The notes below the pieces were generated by a model. That model was not told where the DNA came from. It saw only the letters and a program-made list of their open reading frames with translations, and ran no database searches. The position numbers and the translations under genes are program-made. A stretch of 64,000 nt of DNA, from the NCBI GenBank assembly GCA_001600055.1, contig BCIV01000023.1:51048-115047 (forward strand), in the 5' to 3' direction. Of the stretch, positions 48,936 through 61,051 are shown in pieces. The number at the start of each line of letters is the position of its first letter. Within the stretch, counting starts at the first letter, position 1. Source of the stretch: Filobasidium wieringae. Its lineage: Eukaryota; Basidiomycota; Tremellomycetes; Filobasidiales; Filobasidiaceae.

Positions 48936-49574
48936 CTAAGCGGTCCGAAAGAGGTCAGAAGAGCGGGAAGGGAACGGAAGTGACAGTTTGCGAGAGAGGG
49001 AAGGAGAAATGATAACGGATGAGAGACGAGGTTTGACAGTCAGCCAAGAATGTTCGATCGACATGACCAGGTGTTGAAAAGGACTTACGATCACAGTTGA
49101 AGAGAAACAACTGATTGTCTTTGAAGGATAGGCTACTCTATGATTGCTACTATCACTCCTCGGACATAACGTACCTAAAGATCCCCCAAAGTCAACAATG
49201 ATGCCGTCCAGTTCAATCCCGAAAACAATCTCGCAAATAGATGAGCTAATCGTGACTCGTCCGTGATGGAAAGAGGTAGAGCTAGACTTACACGAGATGG
49301 AGAGGTACGGCCCGTCTTGTTCTGCATATCGGCTGGCCGAGTCTTCATACCTTGCCATGTATTGAGCTTCTATAGCCGCGATAGACGGTGATTCATATAT
49401 TTGTCTCAATCCCTTCAACACTGGACGAGACTGTACCTGATCCCCCCGGTCCGTCAATAACCATTGAGCTAAATCCTGAACGGTTTGAAACGACAAAGAG
49501 GAATGACTCACGACATCCACTTCAAACAGCGGGTTTGCGAATTTGCAGGTCATGTGGCTAATAGCCTCTGTCAT
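48936..49574 (-). CDS. Unknown minus-strand protein, probably spliced
   Basis: The longest open frame in this region (212 codons) starts with ATG at 49574. Its first 150 residues look genuine (FEVDVVSHSSLSFQTVQDL, PVLKGLRQIYESPSIAAIE, EIVFGIELDGIIVDFGGSL) and a good donor, TTTAG|GTACGT, follows GGSL, so the last part is probably intronic and further exons lie below 49170. The strand IVFGIELDGIIVDFG is beta-like. No family is recognised. Confidence 0.45.
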   Translation of the reverse strand: MTEAISHMTCKFANPLFEVDVVSHSSLSFQTVQDLAQWLLTDRGDQVQSRPVLKGLRQIYESPSIAAIEAQYMARYEDSASRYAEQDGPYLSISCKSSSTSFHHGRVTISSSICEIVFGIELDGIIVDFGGSLGTLCPRSDSSNHRVAYPSKTISCFSSTVIVSPFQHLVMSIEHSWLTVKPRLSSVIISPSLSRKLSLPFPSRSSDLFRTA

Positions 49575-50484
49575 TGCGGCCTCTTCCAGGACCCGCTTGT
49601 TGTCTCCGTCTCGACCCGTTGTTCTTCCCGCTAAGGATTCTAAGAAGCTACAATGAGTTTGGGTGGGTTAACAAGATTGGTATTAGTAGCAGTGGTGGTA
49701 ATTCGGTGGTAGGCAAATCAGGTAACGGCGATAATGATGACGATGATGACAGTGTCGCAGACGATATTGCTAACGATAGAGGAGGAGCCATAATACCCGA
49801 TGCCACAAATATGATTGGTGCTCGATTGATTGTAATGACGCTATTGGAGAATGGTGACTGCGATGAGCAACGGTATCCGTCTGCGTGTGTGCTGCGTGCC
49901 CGTCCGTTTTGTAGAACATGTTATGAACGTTGTGGATGGGTAATGATATGGATTGAATGTTTGCGTATCAGCTAGGTAGTAGGTTGTAGCTTGTGGGTGC
50001 TACTGGCTAGCTACTAGCTACTAGACTAGTACGATGAAGTGCTCCGTATAGCTCTCTACATCAATTACAGGCACAAAGTTCCCAGAGTGGAAACCGATTG
50101 TTATCAATTATTACACGTCATGTACAGTAATCGAAGTTGATAGCAACGACATGCACGCATACACGCACTCTTGCACTCGCATATACCTTGGACTCATCAG
50201 TGCGAAACCCCCCGCTCGCTATACCAGATTCCGAGTGGCCTCAGACGAGATGGCCTCCTTTCTCCATCGCTTGGCATCTTCTTGGAGAGATTATTCCTAA
50301 GGTACATAAGGTGAGCTTCAGAATATTAGTATAGTGGAAGAGGTGAAGTCAGCGCTGACTAGAATTCGAAATTATTGTAAGCTTTTGACAAAAAGGCTAC
50401 CATCCGCCGCCGTGCATCATACAGATAAGAAAAAGTGGACATAGGAATCTCATCAATCCTGTAATCGGATTGGAGCGCTCGATC

Positions 50485-50667
50485 TTAGTTCTTCCTGCTC
50501 TTGTCTTTCCGGTACACTCCATCTTTCGGCTGCACATAAACTCGAAGAGCGTATCCTAATACAACCGCAAGCAACCCTAGTACAACCACAAGTAGTACAA
50601 CCGCAAGCAATGGATTCAACTTCGAAGTGATTATTGATCCTGTTGGAATTCTGCTGTCTATCGCCAT
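50485..50667 (-). CDS. Possible 60-aa single-pass membrane protein
   Basis: ATG at 50667, stop at 50485. A hydrophobic segment (LLAVVLLVVVLGLLAVVLGY) is followed by a basic tail (YRKDKSRKN). The membrane segment is coded by an imperfect DNA repeat (tagtacaaccRcaag), so hydrophobicity may be a side effect of a repeat. It may also be the last exon of a larger gene. Confidence 0.3.
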   Translation of the reverse strand: MAIDSRIPTGSIITSKLNPLLAVVLLVVVLGLLAVVLGYALRVYVQPKDGVYRKDKSRKN

Positions 50668-53383
50668 ATCACATGCATTACAGGTTCAAGAGAGTTTTAT
50701 ACCGACAGGAAGATGTTGTGCCTTATAGCTTGGTCGGATCGACCTTTACGGCTCTTTGATCCTTACAAAATCATCTTTCCAGAGGAAGAAGAAACATAAT
50801 GATGCCATAGACCCCCAGCGGATGGACTCGACTAGATCGAAGCTACGCCAGGAGGTATTTTGCACGTTGGCTCTCTTTCCGGAAATACCAATCAGGTAAG
50901 AGATTCTGATCGTTCTACATGTCCTTTAGCTGTGACGCTGATAAAGCGCTATACGACGATACAAGATCAGTCTGCTTCCAATGTCATCACTTTCGACGTT
51001 GGTTGCTTTTCAGCTTCGCATCAATCTTTCGCGGAGGGCAGCGTTGCGGATCTTGTGGATCAATCGTTGACTGTTCGCCTTCTGCTCTTCTTCCTCGGAT
51101 CCTAAAAAAGGATACGTAGTTGCTGCTCGACCAATTCAATGCCCCTGTCTCGTCAATCGCTGTTGATCGCTTCTACTCCTCTCGTACCAGCCGTTCCGGT
51201 TGCTGTAAACCTTGCTTGGCCCGGATCCCCTTCGAAACATTCTCCTTTTTTGGTAGATCGGAGGCCTTGAATACCACGAGCAAATCCTCACGGAGTGATA
51301 CACTCCTTTCGTCTGAGGATCGCTAGGTCAGTTAGCTTTTGACGTGCTGCCCAGAATGGATTTCCGGTGCGCAACTGGACTTGGTTGTCGCTTGCTGGAT
51401 GATAGCTTAGAGAATTACGAGTGAGACGTTTGAGATCCCTCTCCAGGATCAAAACCAAACATCGATGTTTCAGCCATCTTCAACTTAGCCATAGCTGGTT
51501 AATGCAGGCCATATCCACTTGCGTAGCCAAGCTACCGAAACAAACCCATGATCAGGACTCCAAACCTAAGTGTGCACACCGCCTCCAAGTAGGTCGGCTA
51601 GTGGCGGCGGTGATCTCAATGCCAAATCCATAGGGAAGGTTTTCGGCACGCCACGCCGAAATTTAGGGCTTATTGCCTTGCGTTAGATCTTCTATGTTCG
51701 TCTTGCACAAAAACTAAAGATAGGCTACCGTTCCTTCCACCAACCTGGCGAATTCACACCTTCGAGTCCCTTGCTGCCCGGCTAGCTCGCTGATTCGAGT
51801 ACCGCTCCACCATCCGAATGATAACGCTTGCTTCAAAGTGAATGATCGACCACAAGAATACTACGGACGGTGTTAGTCAATCAGCACATCAGCGTCGTGT
51901 GCGAACACCTTTCACTAACTGGACGCTTCATAAAATGCGGAGCCTTCGTAAGTCTGTTAGCAAAGTCGAGCAGCCCAGATCGCGTATACCCGCGCCACCG
52001 TTGTTTCCTGGGCATATGACGAAACCGCTCTTGTCTTGATCGATTCGCTATCATCTGAACGCTTCAGGACAATATGGACGCACGTTAGATCGAGGGATGT
52101 CATCCTATATTGTACGTTGCTCCACGTATACCAGTACAACGAAGGACTTCGAAAGTCATGTAGAACTAATGAGGAAGAAAAGAAGGAACAAGAGAGAGAA
52201 CATAGGAAAATGGCGATGTACAAACCGAAATATTGAAACATTGGTTCGTTGGAGTGCTCGTAGCGGGATGGGACGAGTATCACGCTTCATGCATGAGCTT
52301 CACATCGATCCTTACGTCGTCGCTGAAGAAGATATTGTGCTTCGTCATGACTCTGCTGCTGAAAGCTGCACAAGGCGCAATTCGACTGAGCGGCGCGAAG
52401 ACTGTACAATCGAAACGTTTACTACCCAGCTTCCAGTTTGCTCTTCCCTTCCTCTAATTGGTATGCGAGGCGACGATCTTGTTGAACCCAAGGGAGACCG
52501 GCTCTGGAGGTAATCTCTACATGGCTTGTCATCACATCCCAATTGAAAGTTGAAGCTTTGCTGTCCGCAATACTGGAAGACTCCTATGGTCGATCCGTAT
52601 CGTTCCATCTTTGTGTCAGCGGGAAAAGGAAGGTATACGCTGTGATGACATTTGGTCATTGCAGTCATCAATGCTACCATTCCTCTTACGCCACTTTCAG
52701 TTGACGAGTCTGGAATCCAGCCAGCATGTCAAGCTACAGGTAGTAATGGGACGGGCCATCGAAAATCGCCATGTATGAAGACACGGAGGTCCAACCATAG
52801 ATGCTACCATCGACTAGCGAAAAGCCGGATCAGTCAAATGGTCTGCTTGACATGGGACTTGAATCTGTCAGGACGTTTGTGAATTTTCCGTCCGCGGCAT
52901 TAGAATCGGCCGTCGTCGATGAGACGTACAGACCGACCATCCGAATTTGCGGAGCTGGTAAACAGTGTACAATCAAAACGCACGTGACGTGGGGTTCATG
53001 TCATATTCGTACTTTGAGCGTGTCTGGAAAAAGTTTTACACTTGCCGTACTTTCCACTATTCGTATACAAGTACCTGGGTATGATTCAAGACCCGGTCAA
53101 AGTAATCAGAACAAGCATCTCCAGCACGGTTCTTAGAATCAATACGCGAGTATTCAATAGAGAAACCTGATCCTAGATTATCGAACACGCTAATTTGTGT
53201 TTGTGAAAGCTGCCGATCCGGTCTAGTCAGTAAATCTGTTTACTATCCCTTGGCGGATCATTTGTTGTTTCAAGAGGGAGTCACCCTTCGCTCAACCAAA
53301 TTACGGTCGCGCAACCCCTAATTCGAAGGGGATCCTTTGGAAGAAATAGAATAGGGCTGTCTTTTGAACAGAATTCCAGCAGT

Positions 53384-53620
53384 TTACAAGCGCAGCAGCG
53401 GCCTCGTTGTCGCGATCCGACCGCTCAAGTCTTTTCCGACTCTGATCGAACAGATATCTTTTGGCGTGTGGTGCTGCTTGTTGAGGCAAATCGAGATGTG
53501 CGGATCGCGCGCCAGTTCGAACATTGACTCTGAATCTTCGTCTATGTACGCTGCACCTTTCCCAGCGATATCCACGGACAAACGTTTCCACCCACGCATG
53601 TATGATCCCCTGACGTACAT
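53384..53620 (-). pseudogene. Coding-like exon or relic
   Basis: The minus-strand frame reads RGWKRLSVDIAGKGAAYIDE and ends KDLSGRIATTRPLLRL before a stop; the composition is protein-like, but no start or joining exon was found. Family unknown. Confidence 0.25.
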
Positions 53621-55429
53621 AAACGCAGTTGCAGGTGAAGGACATCCACCTTGATTGGTGCCATGGAGCCATAATCTTCTTCTCGAAAGTTCGAAGAAAA
53701 TCCAGCCAGCTACTCTATAGCATGCCTGTTTCTAAAGGGAAACCAAAATCTATAGCCGAACCACATCCCTGAAAGAACATGCAAAAGGGTGTTTCGGTGG
53801 ATTGATTAATTGATTTGAGTGGACCAACACTGGTCGGTATTGTCCATGCAGGCATGTAACTTAGTCGCCTCAGTTGCGAGTACTTAGTCGACTAGAGAAT
53901 GTCCTGATTCCGCTCACGTCTCAACGAGATTGTTTAGCAAGCTGATGTCAGCAAAGATCGAGCCGGATGCAGGTAACAATCTGCCTGAGCCAATGTAGGA
54001 AATATAGGCACTCAGTCATTTGTCATCGATCGATATGTCATCTGCCCGGATCGAGCCAAGGTACAGTTCCTCCCTTCTAGTCTCTGAATACTCTCCAAAG
54101 TTCGCTGCGAAAAAAACGTCCAAACGCTGGACTTCAATCTGGAAACATACAGGTTATTGACCCAGACTCGAAACAACCGAAATGCGCAGACGTTCCCTTA
54201 GCATTGTCTGTGGCATTACTTACGCCCATAAGGTCCTGTTTCTCCTTAGTCTTCTGTTAGTCGACAAGTGAAATTGATGATGGAAGAGATCATTCGCAGG
54301 AAAGAGTCAGTCAGATGTTTAATGAGAATTATAGTGTCAAACAAAACGCGACCGGTATTGCGGCTCCGTTTTCGACTGATTTCGTTTCTCCCCAATACCT
54401 CTCTGACGGGTCCTCCCCGTAAACATGGCGACATTCATCTTGTTTCTTATCGAACGGTGATCAAGATAGGAATTTCTCTCTTGCTTGTCATCGAAGAGCG
54501 TGTCCGTCTTCCCTTAACGATTCCCGCATCGGTCGACTAGGAGTCATTCTTATGCGTCCCAGCATCTGATTTGCGATCGAAAGGAACCCAACAGCACGCT
54601 GAGCCGATACCAGAAGAGCGGTCGATTGCGAGACCGGAGCTGGCGAATGCAAAGTGCAAGATTGAGACGTCAAAATTACCGCGACCCATCAACGCTAGAT
54701 AGAAGGATGCGCAAGATCCGGTTCCTGAAGGAAAGAACAAGATCAGGGAAGGCTTCTGCCCTCCACGCAGGCTATCGGATGAAGATTTGATCCGAAGCTG
54801 CATTTAGAGAATCTAACCCGCATTGCATTGTGTTTTCAGCTCAAAGAATGAGCGGCGTTCACCTCCAGTTTTGTAATCGCGCTCGCTAACTTTCTTCTTG
54901 CTCACTCAGCCTCTGCAATCCTCCAGCGACAGGTTTCCTTACTGGTCTGAGCCGAAGTCATTTCCAGGTATCGTCTTTTGGGCAGTCAACGAGCTCTAAA
55001 CACGTCCTTAGCCTTGCCTTCCCAGAATCCGGGTGGTAGCAGGGCACTTCCATAGTTCTATCGCAGCCAACGGAAATCGATCGATATTGGGGCAATTGAT
55101 TTGCCGCATGCTCAGAGTCCATATGTCCCGACCGGCAAGCAGGCAAACCGCCTCAACCGGCGCACATTCGACGCTGGCTCAGTGTATGAGGCGGTCAGGT
55201 CGGTCCTATCCCGAACTACTTCCATGTCATGTGATCCAAACGTGTTCTTGGTTGAAGGTCCGAGCGTAGGGGTATTCGACATCAACGGCTCATGGAGAGT
55301 TTCAACGAACGACGTGTCAGATAGAGCTATTTCGAGGCTCTGATTGATCGACAATTGGTTTACTCGCACGTTTCGCTCACGAGTCATCTTCAATCAGTCG
55401 CCGATTATTAGTTTTGTCTTCTTTTACTG

Positions 55430-55720
55430 TCGACCGGATCCTGCGCGCAAGTAGCAGGATGCACAATCCGAGTGATTGTGAAGAGGAATTCTTCCAGTCC
55501 TTCATTGGTGGGCGACTCGATTTCGACGCCCGTAACGTGAACCTGATCTTGCGATGCAGAGCCGCGCGAGACGTCCGGTCACGATAATGGTCCAGATAGC
55601 CCCTACCATAGCCTGGCCTACTGAATAGATGATCTCCAAACTGAGCATAGGAGGCTGAATCAGATCCGCCAGTTCTGTTTTCTTCCGGGATAGCCAAACG
55701 ATCCAAACTTGACGATATCA
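55430..55720 (-). pseudogene. Membrane-protein relic with frameshift
   Basis: On the minus strand, PPMLSLEIIYSVGQAMVGAI and WTIIVTGRLARLCIA form a hydrophobic segment. Near 55560 the sense shifts by one base into DQVHVTGVEIESPTNEGLEE and FLFTITRIVHPATC, which ends at a TAA. No donor or acceptor is present at the switch, so a one-base indel is the simplest reading. Confidence 0.35.
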
Positions 55721-57636
55721 TGGTGGATGTCTGATTTAGAGCGAGATCTTATCTACCGACGGTGGCGGCTCAATCGGTAATTTTGCGACCCGGACTTCCA
55801 TCAGGCTGAGACGAACTGTACTTATCAAACCCGATGTTGATCATCAGCTAATATAGTCCATAGGTCAGCAGCAGACCAACATGCTTACCATGAACTGGAT
55901 AGTATCGTGCTCAAAGGTTCACACCTGCGTCATTGTTGCCCGTTTCGAGTTGCTCCCAATGTGATTCCTTCCTCGGCATTCTAGACATGTTCTCACGATC
56001 ACGTTTTTATCTGCTTCCTCGCTTAGTAGTTAGCTGCGGCCAGACGGTTTCCTTGAGTTTTCGGTGCAATGCAAGCCAGAGTATGGTGACAAGAGTAGGG
56101 GCAGGAAGTGAGAGACCGTGTTGCTGGCAGAACGGGAAAACGGAATGACGGGAGAGAGGTTTCGCGAGGGTTGTGACAGCCTCTCACGACCATGAAAGAT
56201 ATATCCAGCTCTGGTGTGCTCTTGACGATCCAGGCAGCGAGAAAGATAGCCATGTGTCTGAAAGAATCGAAGGAATTGTTCCGCTCTCACACGCTCTGAC
56301 AGATGACAAGGTCGGCAAGTCAATTGACGACTTGATAGTCTCGGCTTGAAGATAATCCTGTTTGACGTGGTCATTATCTACGTTTCGCCCAGCAATGGCT
56401 GCAACCACCACAAATAAAGAGTGTTTTCGTCCTACTTGCACGATTCTGGAGTGGATCGGTATTGATAAGTGATGCATCGTTCCCATACTGAGTCTGAGCA
56501 AAGTTTGAGAGTTCCGTCAATTGGATAGATTCAAGGATAGATGCGAATACTGACTTAGGGGATGGTCCTTGCCGATTCATTCGTCCATCCTCTCCGTTTT
56601 GGTCGGTGTCACATCATGTATTTGATCCGAAAAGCAACTGTCAGATTGGTGGATCTATTCTGCTAAACAATCAAGTATTTGCAGATGTGAAAGATGAGGT
56701 GCTGCGAGGCTGGATCGCGAGTATCAGGCAGGAGCCAGAGAAGTACCGGATGAAAGAATCCGAGTTTTCTAGCTTTGCGTTGAATGCAACTCACCGACAG
56801 AATGCCTTCCCATCATATGCTGCCGTTTCTCGATTCGTTCAATCGTATGACAACTGCTAGTGCGGTACCGGAAGATCATCTAGCATCTCAGTTATTCCGA
56901 GAGGGAGGCATTGCAGACTTGACCTATTTAGATATAAACGAGACGCTAGCTTACCCATTTTCGATCGTCTGGTAGATCGCTCACATCTGCCCAACCGATT
57001 GCCAGCCCGGGTAAGGGCTGAGGGAAGTTGATATGCTGGAAGTAATAGGGAACTACACGCTGATGCGATCATCGAACCGCTTCCTAGATCGGGTCTTGCC
57101 GGCTTGCGACCGAAAGTCACGTCTTCGCAAGACTTGCAGATGGACTCAGAAGGATGTGCGACGAAACCGTTTTCGGTGGCCATACTGAAGACAAAGCAAT
57201 CTGCTTGGAATTCCAGACCCGAGGGAGGACGCGTGGAAGAGAGGACTCGTCACGTGATGCGTGGAGATCGCATAGCATAACAGCGCATATGCAGTCACGG
57301 GCTCATTTACAAGCTGAGCTCACAGGTTGTCAGGCAAAGGATGTTGGACCAGATTGAATTGATTTGGTTTGGCTCAAGTAAATCTCATGAAGTTGAGAAG
57401 TTGAGTAAGTCAGTTGGAGTCAAAGGGTTTGGTTGGATCAAGTAAATCAGTCTGAAGTGAAGATTTAAACGGTTTAGTGGGAGTGTGAAGGTGAAAATTG
57501 ATGGCTGTATGAGGACAACTCAGCAGAATCCTGTTGTGGTAACCTGTTCAAATTACGTCTTGAAGTGGTAACTCAGTAGGTGCTGATCAAAATGCAGTAT
57601 CTGTTTTGAATCTCTTAGCAATTCAGCGGCTGATGT

Positions 57637-57813
57637 CCTTGGTTCCCTCTGTTGTGATTCAGTGATAAGTATGAATCACAACAGGGAAACTGAAGTAAAG
57701 TAGTATGGAAGGATGAGAATGACTTGTACAGACAGAGGCAAAGAGGAGGATGTGCGCAAGAGGGAAGGGTGTCACATAACACTAGGCTGAGATTGTGTAG
57801 CGCAATAGCACAT
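57637..57813. repeat. LTR-like repeat, copy A
   Basis: Shares an ordered string of words with 60877-61051 and 62590-62711 (tgataagtat, gacttgta, gtcacat-acac-aggctgag). It contains a perfect 13-base inverted repeat (ctgttgtgattca / tgaatcacaacag) at about 57649-57686. It lies about 400 bases beyond the integrase relic, where a copia 3' LTR could lie if the reverse-transcriptase part was deleted. Confidence 0.5.
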
Positions 57814-58204
57814 ATCCAACACCTTCAGTAGGCACAGGAACCAAGTCACAAGAGACAGCTGGAATAACAGGTTAGAAACCACTACAAGCTGTCTAAGTTG
57901 TTTTTGTGTGACTCCATTGCATCCCTAAGTATTTTCATGTTACAGGAAGCACAATTGAATGGGGATGACAGCCAATTGAATGATTATGCGTTTGGTTGTA
58001 CTCTCACCAGTTTGACAGGTTGTGCTCTATTAATAAAGGGTTTGGTTGATTAGGATATGATTGGTCCCATTTGAAAGGTTGTAACACTTATTGAGGTAGC
58101 TAGTTGAGTGGTTTGAATGGTTTTGGATCTGGGGATTTGGTTGAATAGTGTTGTAAAGGGGAGGGGTGACGCGTGGATGGTTGGAACATGTTTTGACTTG
58201 AACA

Positions 58205-58880
58205 TCTTCATTAGCAATTCTGACTAATGTGTCTTTGCATCAATTAGCATGGATGAAGTCATCTCCTTCAGATTCCTGTCGTCGCTCTCTGCTGTACTGT
58301 CCAGCTGAAGCACATACGGTATAGTGACCTGGTCAACTCTCCCTTGTGTCAAGGTATTGGTTCTGATGCCCCCTTGATATTCCCTGCCCCCATCTCAGTC
58401 ATCTATGTGCACACACTGAACCTTTTTCTGACCAAATTACGTTGACAGACCAAAGCATACACTGCAGTCTTGTTCTCACCTCATTGGTACAAGTCAGACC
58501 AGTGAGGTTATCAATGACACTCACACAACAGATGTGCCCATTCAGATCTGGCTTGAGTAGTCTTGCAATACTTGGATGTGCTACCTCAAGTGGTTGTGTC
58601 CCTGCCACTGAGACATTGTGAGAGGTAAGACGTTCTGTCTTGGCTAGCACAGGTGCTACACGCCTCCATCTTGAAGGCAGATGTGTGCTTGTCTTTGACG
58701 TGTAGCTTTCCTTCTTGTGCAAGCTTCTTGATGCTACAGAAACCCGTATGGCCCAACTTATCGAGCCATCCTTGCAGGGTGTCCTGATCTTGAATGGTAA
58801 GGAGGACTTTTTCTTCCTGCTGAATATTGGTAGGTCCCTCACAACTCTGATCCTAAACTGGAGTGAACACCCCATGTGTT
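58205..58880 (-). pseudogene. Ty1/copia pol relic: GAG-pre-integrase and integrase core
   Basis: Minus-strand reading in shifting frames gives TLQGWLDKLGHTGFCSIKKL then CSTCAS, which matches the LGHxxxxSIKKL and CxxC pattern of the GAG-pre-integrase/integrase zinc region. Next come TQPLEVAHPSIARLLKPDLN (LELVHxDxxGP-like) and VSVIDNLTGLT (VDDxSRxTW-like), then DGGREYQGG and NLKEMTSSMLIDA (DNGGEY and RTLxEMxRCML-like). Order is right for copia pol. Stops and a base-level shift show it is dead. Confidence 0.65.
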
Positions 58881-59395
58881 TTGTTCACCCCAATGACGTA
58901 ATTGGGATGGGATGGGATGGGTTGAATAGTTAATACAACTATGTCCCGCTACTATCTCCCCCTGACATCCATGCCATCCTTTCTTGACCAATGTTCCTTG
59001 ATGGAGGAGATGACAGGATGTATGTTCAGTCAAAGAGAAACATTCTATTGAATAGGAGTTTCCCTACACTTAGGTCAATTTATAGTAACTTAGCCTCGTT
59101 TGGTACAAGTCGATACAACTTCAATTCAAGTTTCAAACCTCACACTGGAACTAGACAGCTGTTTGAGGTATTAGGGAAGTGTCTAACAGGTTTGACAATC
59201 AAGCATCTACTTGGCTGTTTCCCTATCTCAACAAGAGCAGATACTACATCCTTACACATCAATGTCCTCGTACAAACACCATATCAACCCACAGGGATGG
59301 CTAGCTGTTCTAGGATGATCGGTAGTCCTCAAGTAAAAGCTTAACTAGCGTTCTCAAACACATACTTAAGGGTCAGGGCCTACATATATCATACC

Positions 59396-60205
59396 TCCTG
59401 ACTCATACCTTCATATGAGCTGCAGTACATATGTTTCAGCACCTCCAATCTTCAACATGACAAGGCTTTGCAACCCTTGTGTCTTTTTCAGCTTCACCAA
59501 CTTGTTGCTTGTAGACACATCAGTAGAATGCAGGGATAAAATTAGACAACTGCAAGAACCTGGAAAATTAGTAGCTGTCAGAGTAATCTGACCATCCAGT
59601 CACTCTACAGAGAGGCCTACGTATTCCATGGAAATAGTTAAGGAGAAGAAAGTGAATTAAAATGCTTCTTCAACACTGACTTCCCTTACTTAGATACGGA
59701 ATAGAAAGGCCAGAAGGAGGAAAGCCAGAAGGTCATAGGCAATATGGGACTTGATGTCTGTTGCAAATTGCAATGATTTGACATCATTGGCAATAAGCCA
59801 TATGGATGAGAAAGGAATGATGAAGGACAATCAACATGCCATGAAACACAGGAGTAGCACAGCAGTCACATACTCGTGATCAATCACATGTTTAAGTTGG
59901 CACAGCCCATCAATCTACAGTCCACAGTGGTTCTACTAGTTGCACATGACACATGTGAACTGTCAATAGGGTAACAATATACTTATGGAGTGATTGGGTG
60001 TTCAGAAGAATACCAAGATGCTCTCACAGCTATTATTTGTCCAGGTTCTTGCAGTTGTCTTATCTTATCCCTGAATCCCATTGATATCTTAACAAGTTGG
60101 TGAAGTTGATGAAGTTGAAGTGAGCAACAAGGGTAGCTAAGCCTTGTTGTGTTGAAGGTTGAAGGTGCTGAAGCGTGAGTGCTGAAGCTGGGGATGAAGG
60201 TATGA
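59396..60205. repeat. Long inverted repeat, arms about 200 bp
   Basis: The left arm (about 59396-59610) and the reverse complement of the right arm (about 60000-60205) share tcctgactcatacct, cttcaccaacttgtt and agacaactgcaagaacctgg in the same order, with about 400 bases between. It could be a foldback/MITE-like element, two opposed solo LTRs or a hairpin-transcript source. No open frame lies in the loop. Confidence 0.65.
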
Positions 60206-60876
60206 GTCAGGAAGTATGTTCTATGAAGACTGAAGAAGTAGGAGGTAAGAGTGTTCAGCTCTGTTCCTCCTCTTCTGGCCTTGTATATATATGTCTACAA
60301 GACAATAGAGTACAAGTGAAAGGTAATCAACAAGGATTCGTAAAGTAGTACGAGCATTCGTAAAGTAGTACAAGTATCCGTAAAGTAAATCTTATTCCTG
60401 CCAAGGAATTGATGAAGTAGGTGTTTGAGAACACTAAGTTTGATCAAGTACGTGTTTGAGATCAAGAAGGTTTGATGAAGTCCAAAACCGATTGATGAGT
60501 CCGTCAATGATCCATAGTGCTGTGCAGCCATGCTGTGTTGGTGTTTCAATTGTGTATGTTGGTATATCTAGTGTATGTGGTGCGTATAGTGCGCGTATCC
60601 TTCACAACACTGGCAATCTAATTCTTGATGAAGTCCAAGACCCCGTACTCAATTACCAAATTTCAAGGTGGCACCACATGGTATCAAATTTACTGTTAAA
60701 TATATGTATGCAGGAGGATATTTGGATCTCTAACTCTGTTCTCACATTACTTTATTCATAATAACTGATGACTTCAGTGACTATGTGACACAAGATTCAG
60801 TGACCAAACCATAACAATGTCTCTGTTGTCATTCAGTGCAGATAACAACAGAGCCTCACTACTACAAGGTAACATC

Positions 60877-61051
60877 CCTGTTATTATTCATTGATAAGTA
60901 TAAGAATACACTGGGCAACTAGAACGACTAGGACAGAAGGGCGAAGAGGACTTGTATGGAAGAGACATATAGAGGGGGACACACGCAAAACAAGATATGT
61001 CACATGACACCAGGCTGAGGTTACATAATGGGATAGTGCATATTCACCGAT
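60877..61051. repeat. LTR-like repeat, copy B
   Basis: Same-orientation, diverged copy of 57637-57813: cattgataagtat, gaggacttgtatgg and gtcacatgacaccaggctga align in order. Confidence 0.5.

Larger units (their letters stand above)
44500..57350. other. Long gene-poor stretch with scattered coding-like fragments
   Basis: No frame over about 215 codons. CpG content is normal. Many pieces read like protein for 30-80 residues, then break: 45020-45399 (+, hydrophobic, with GHPDSSPFFALIGTVIFSAI), 45437-45720 (-, EKLSRDVFKEIASGVASNLY), 47106-47646 (-, AEENHAKQVVLSSSVPTPSD), 53384-53620 (-), 54250-54430 (-), 55112-55720 (-) and 56610-56860 (+). They fit decayed genes or genes with very many small exons. 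No tRNA was noticed. Confidence 0.45.

Noticed and set aside
49574..49975. Plus-strand frame of 133 codons
   Set aside because: Dominated by a GAT repeat and stop-free by chance; divergent to a better minus-strand candidate starting at the same place.
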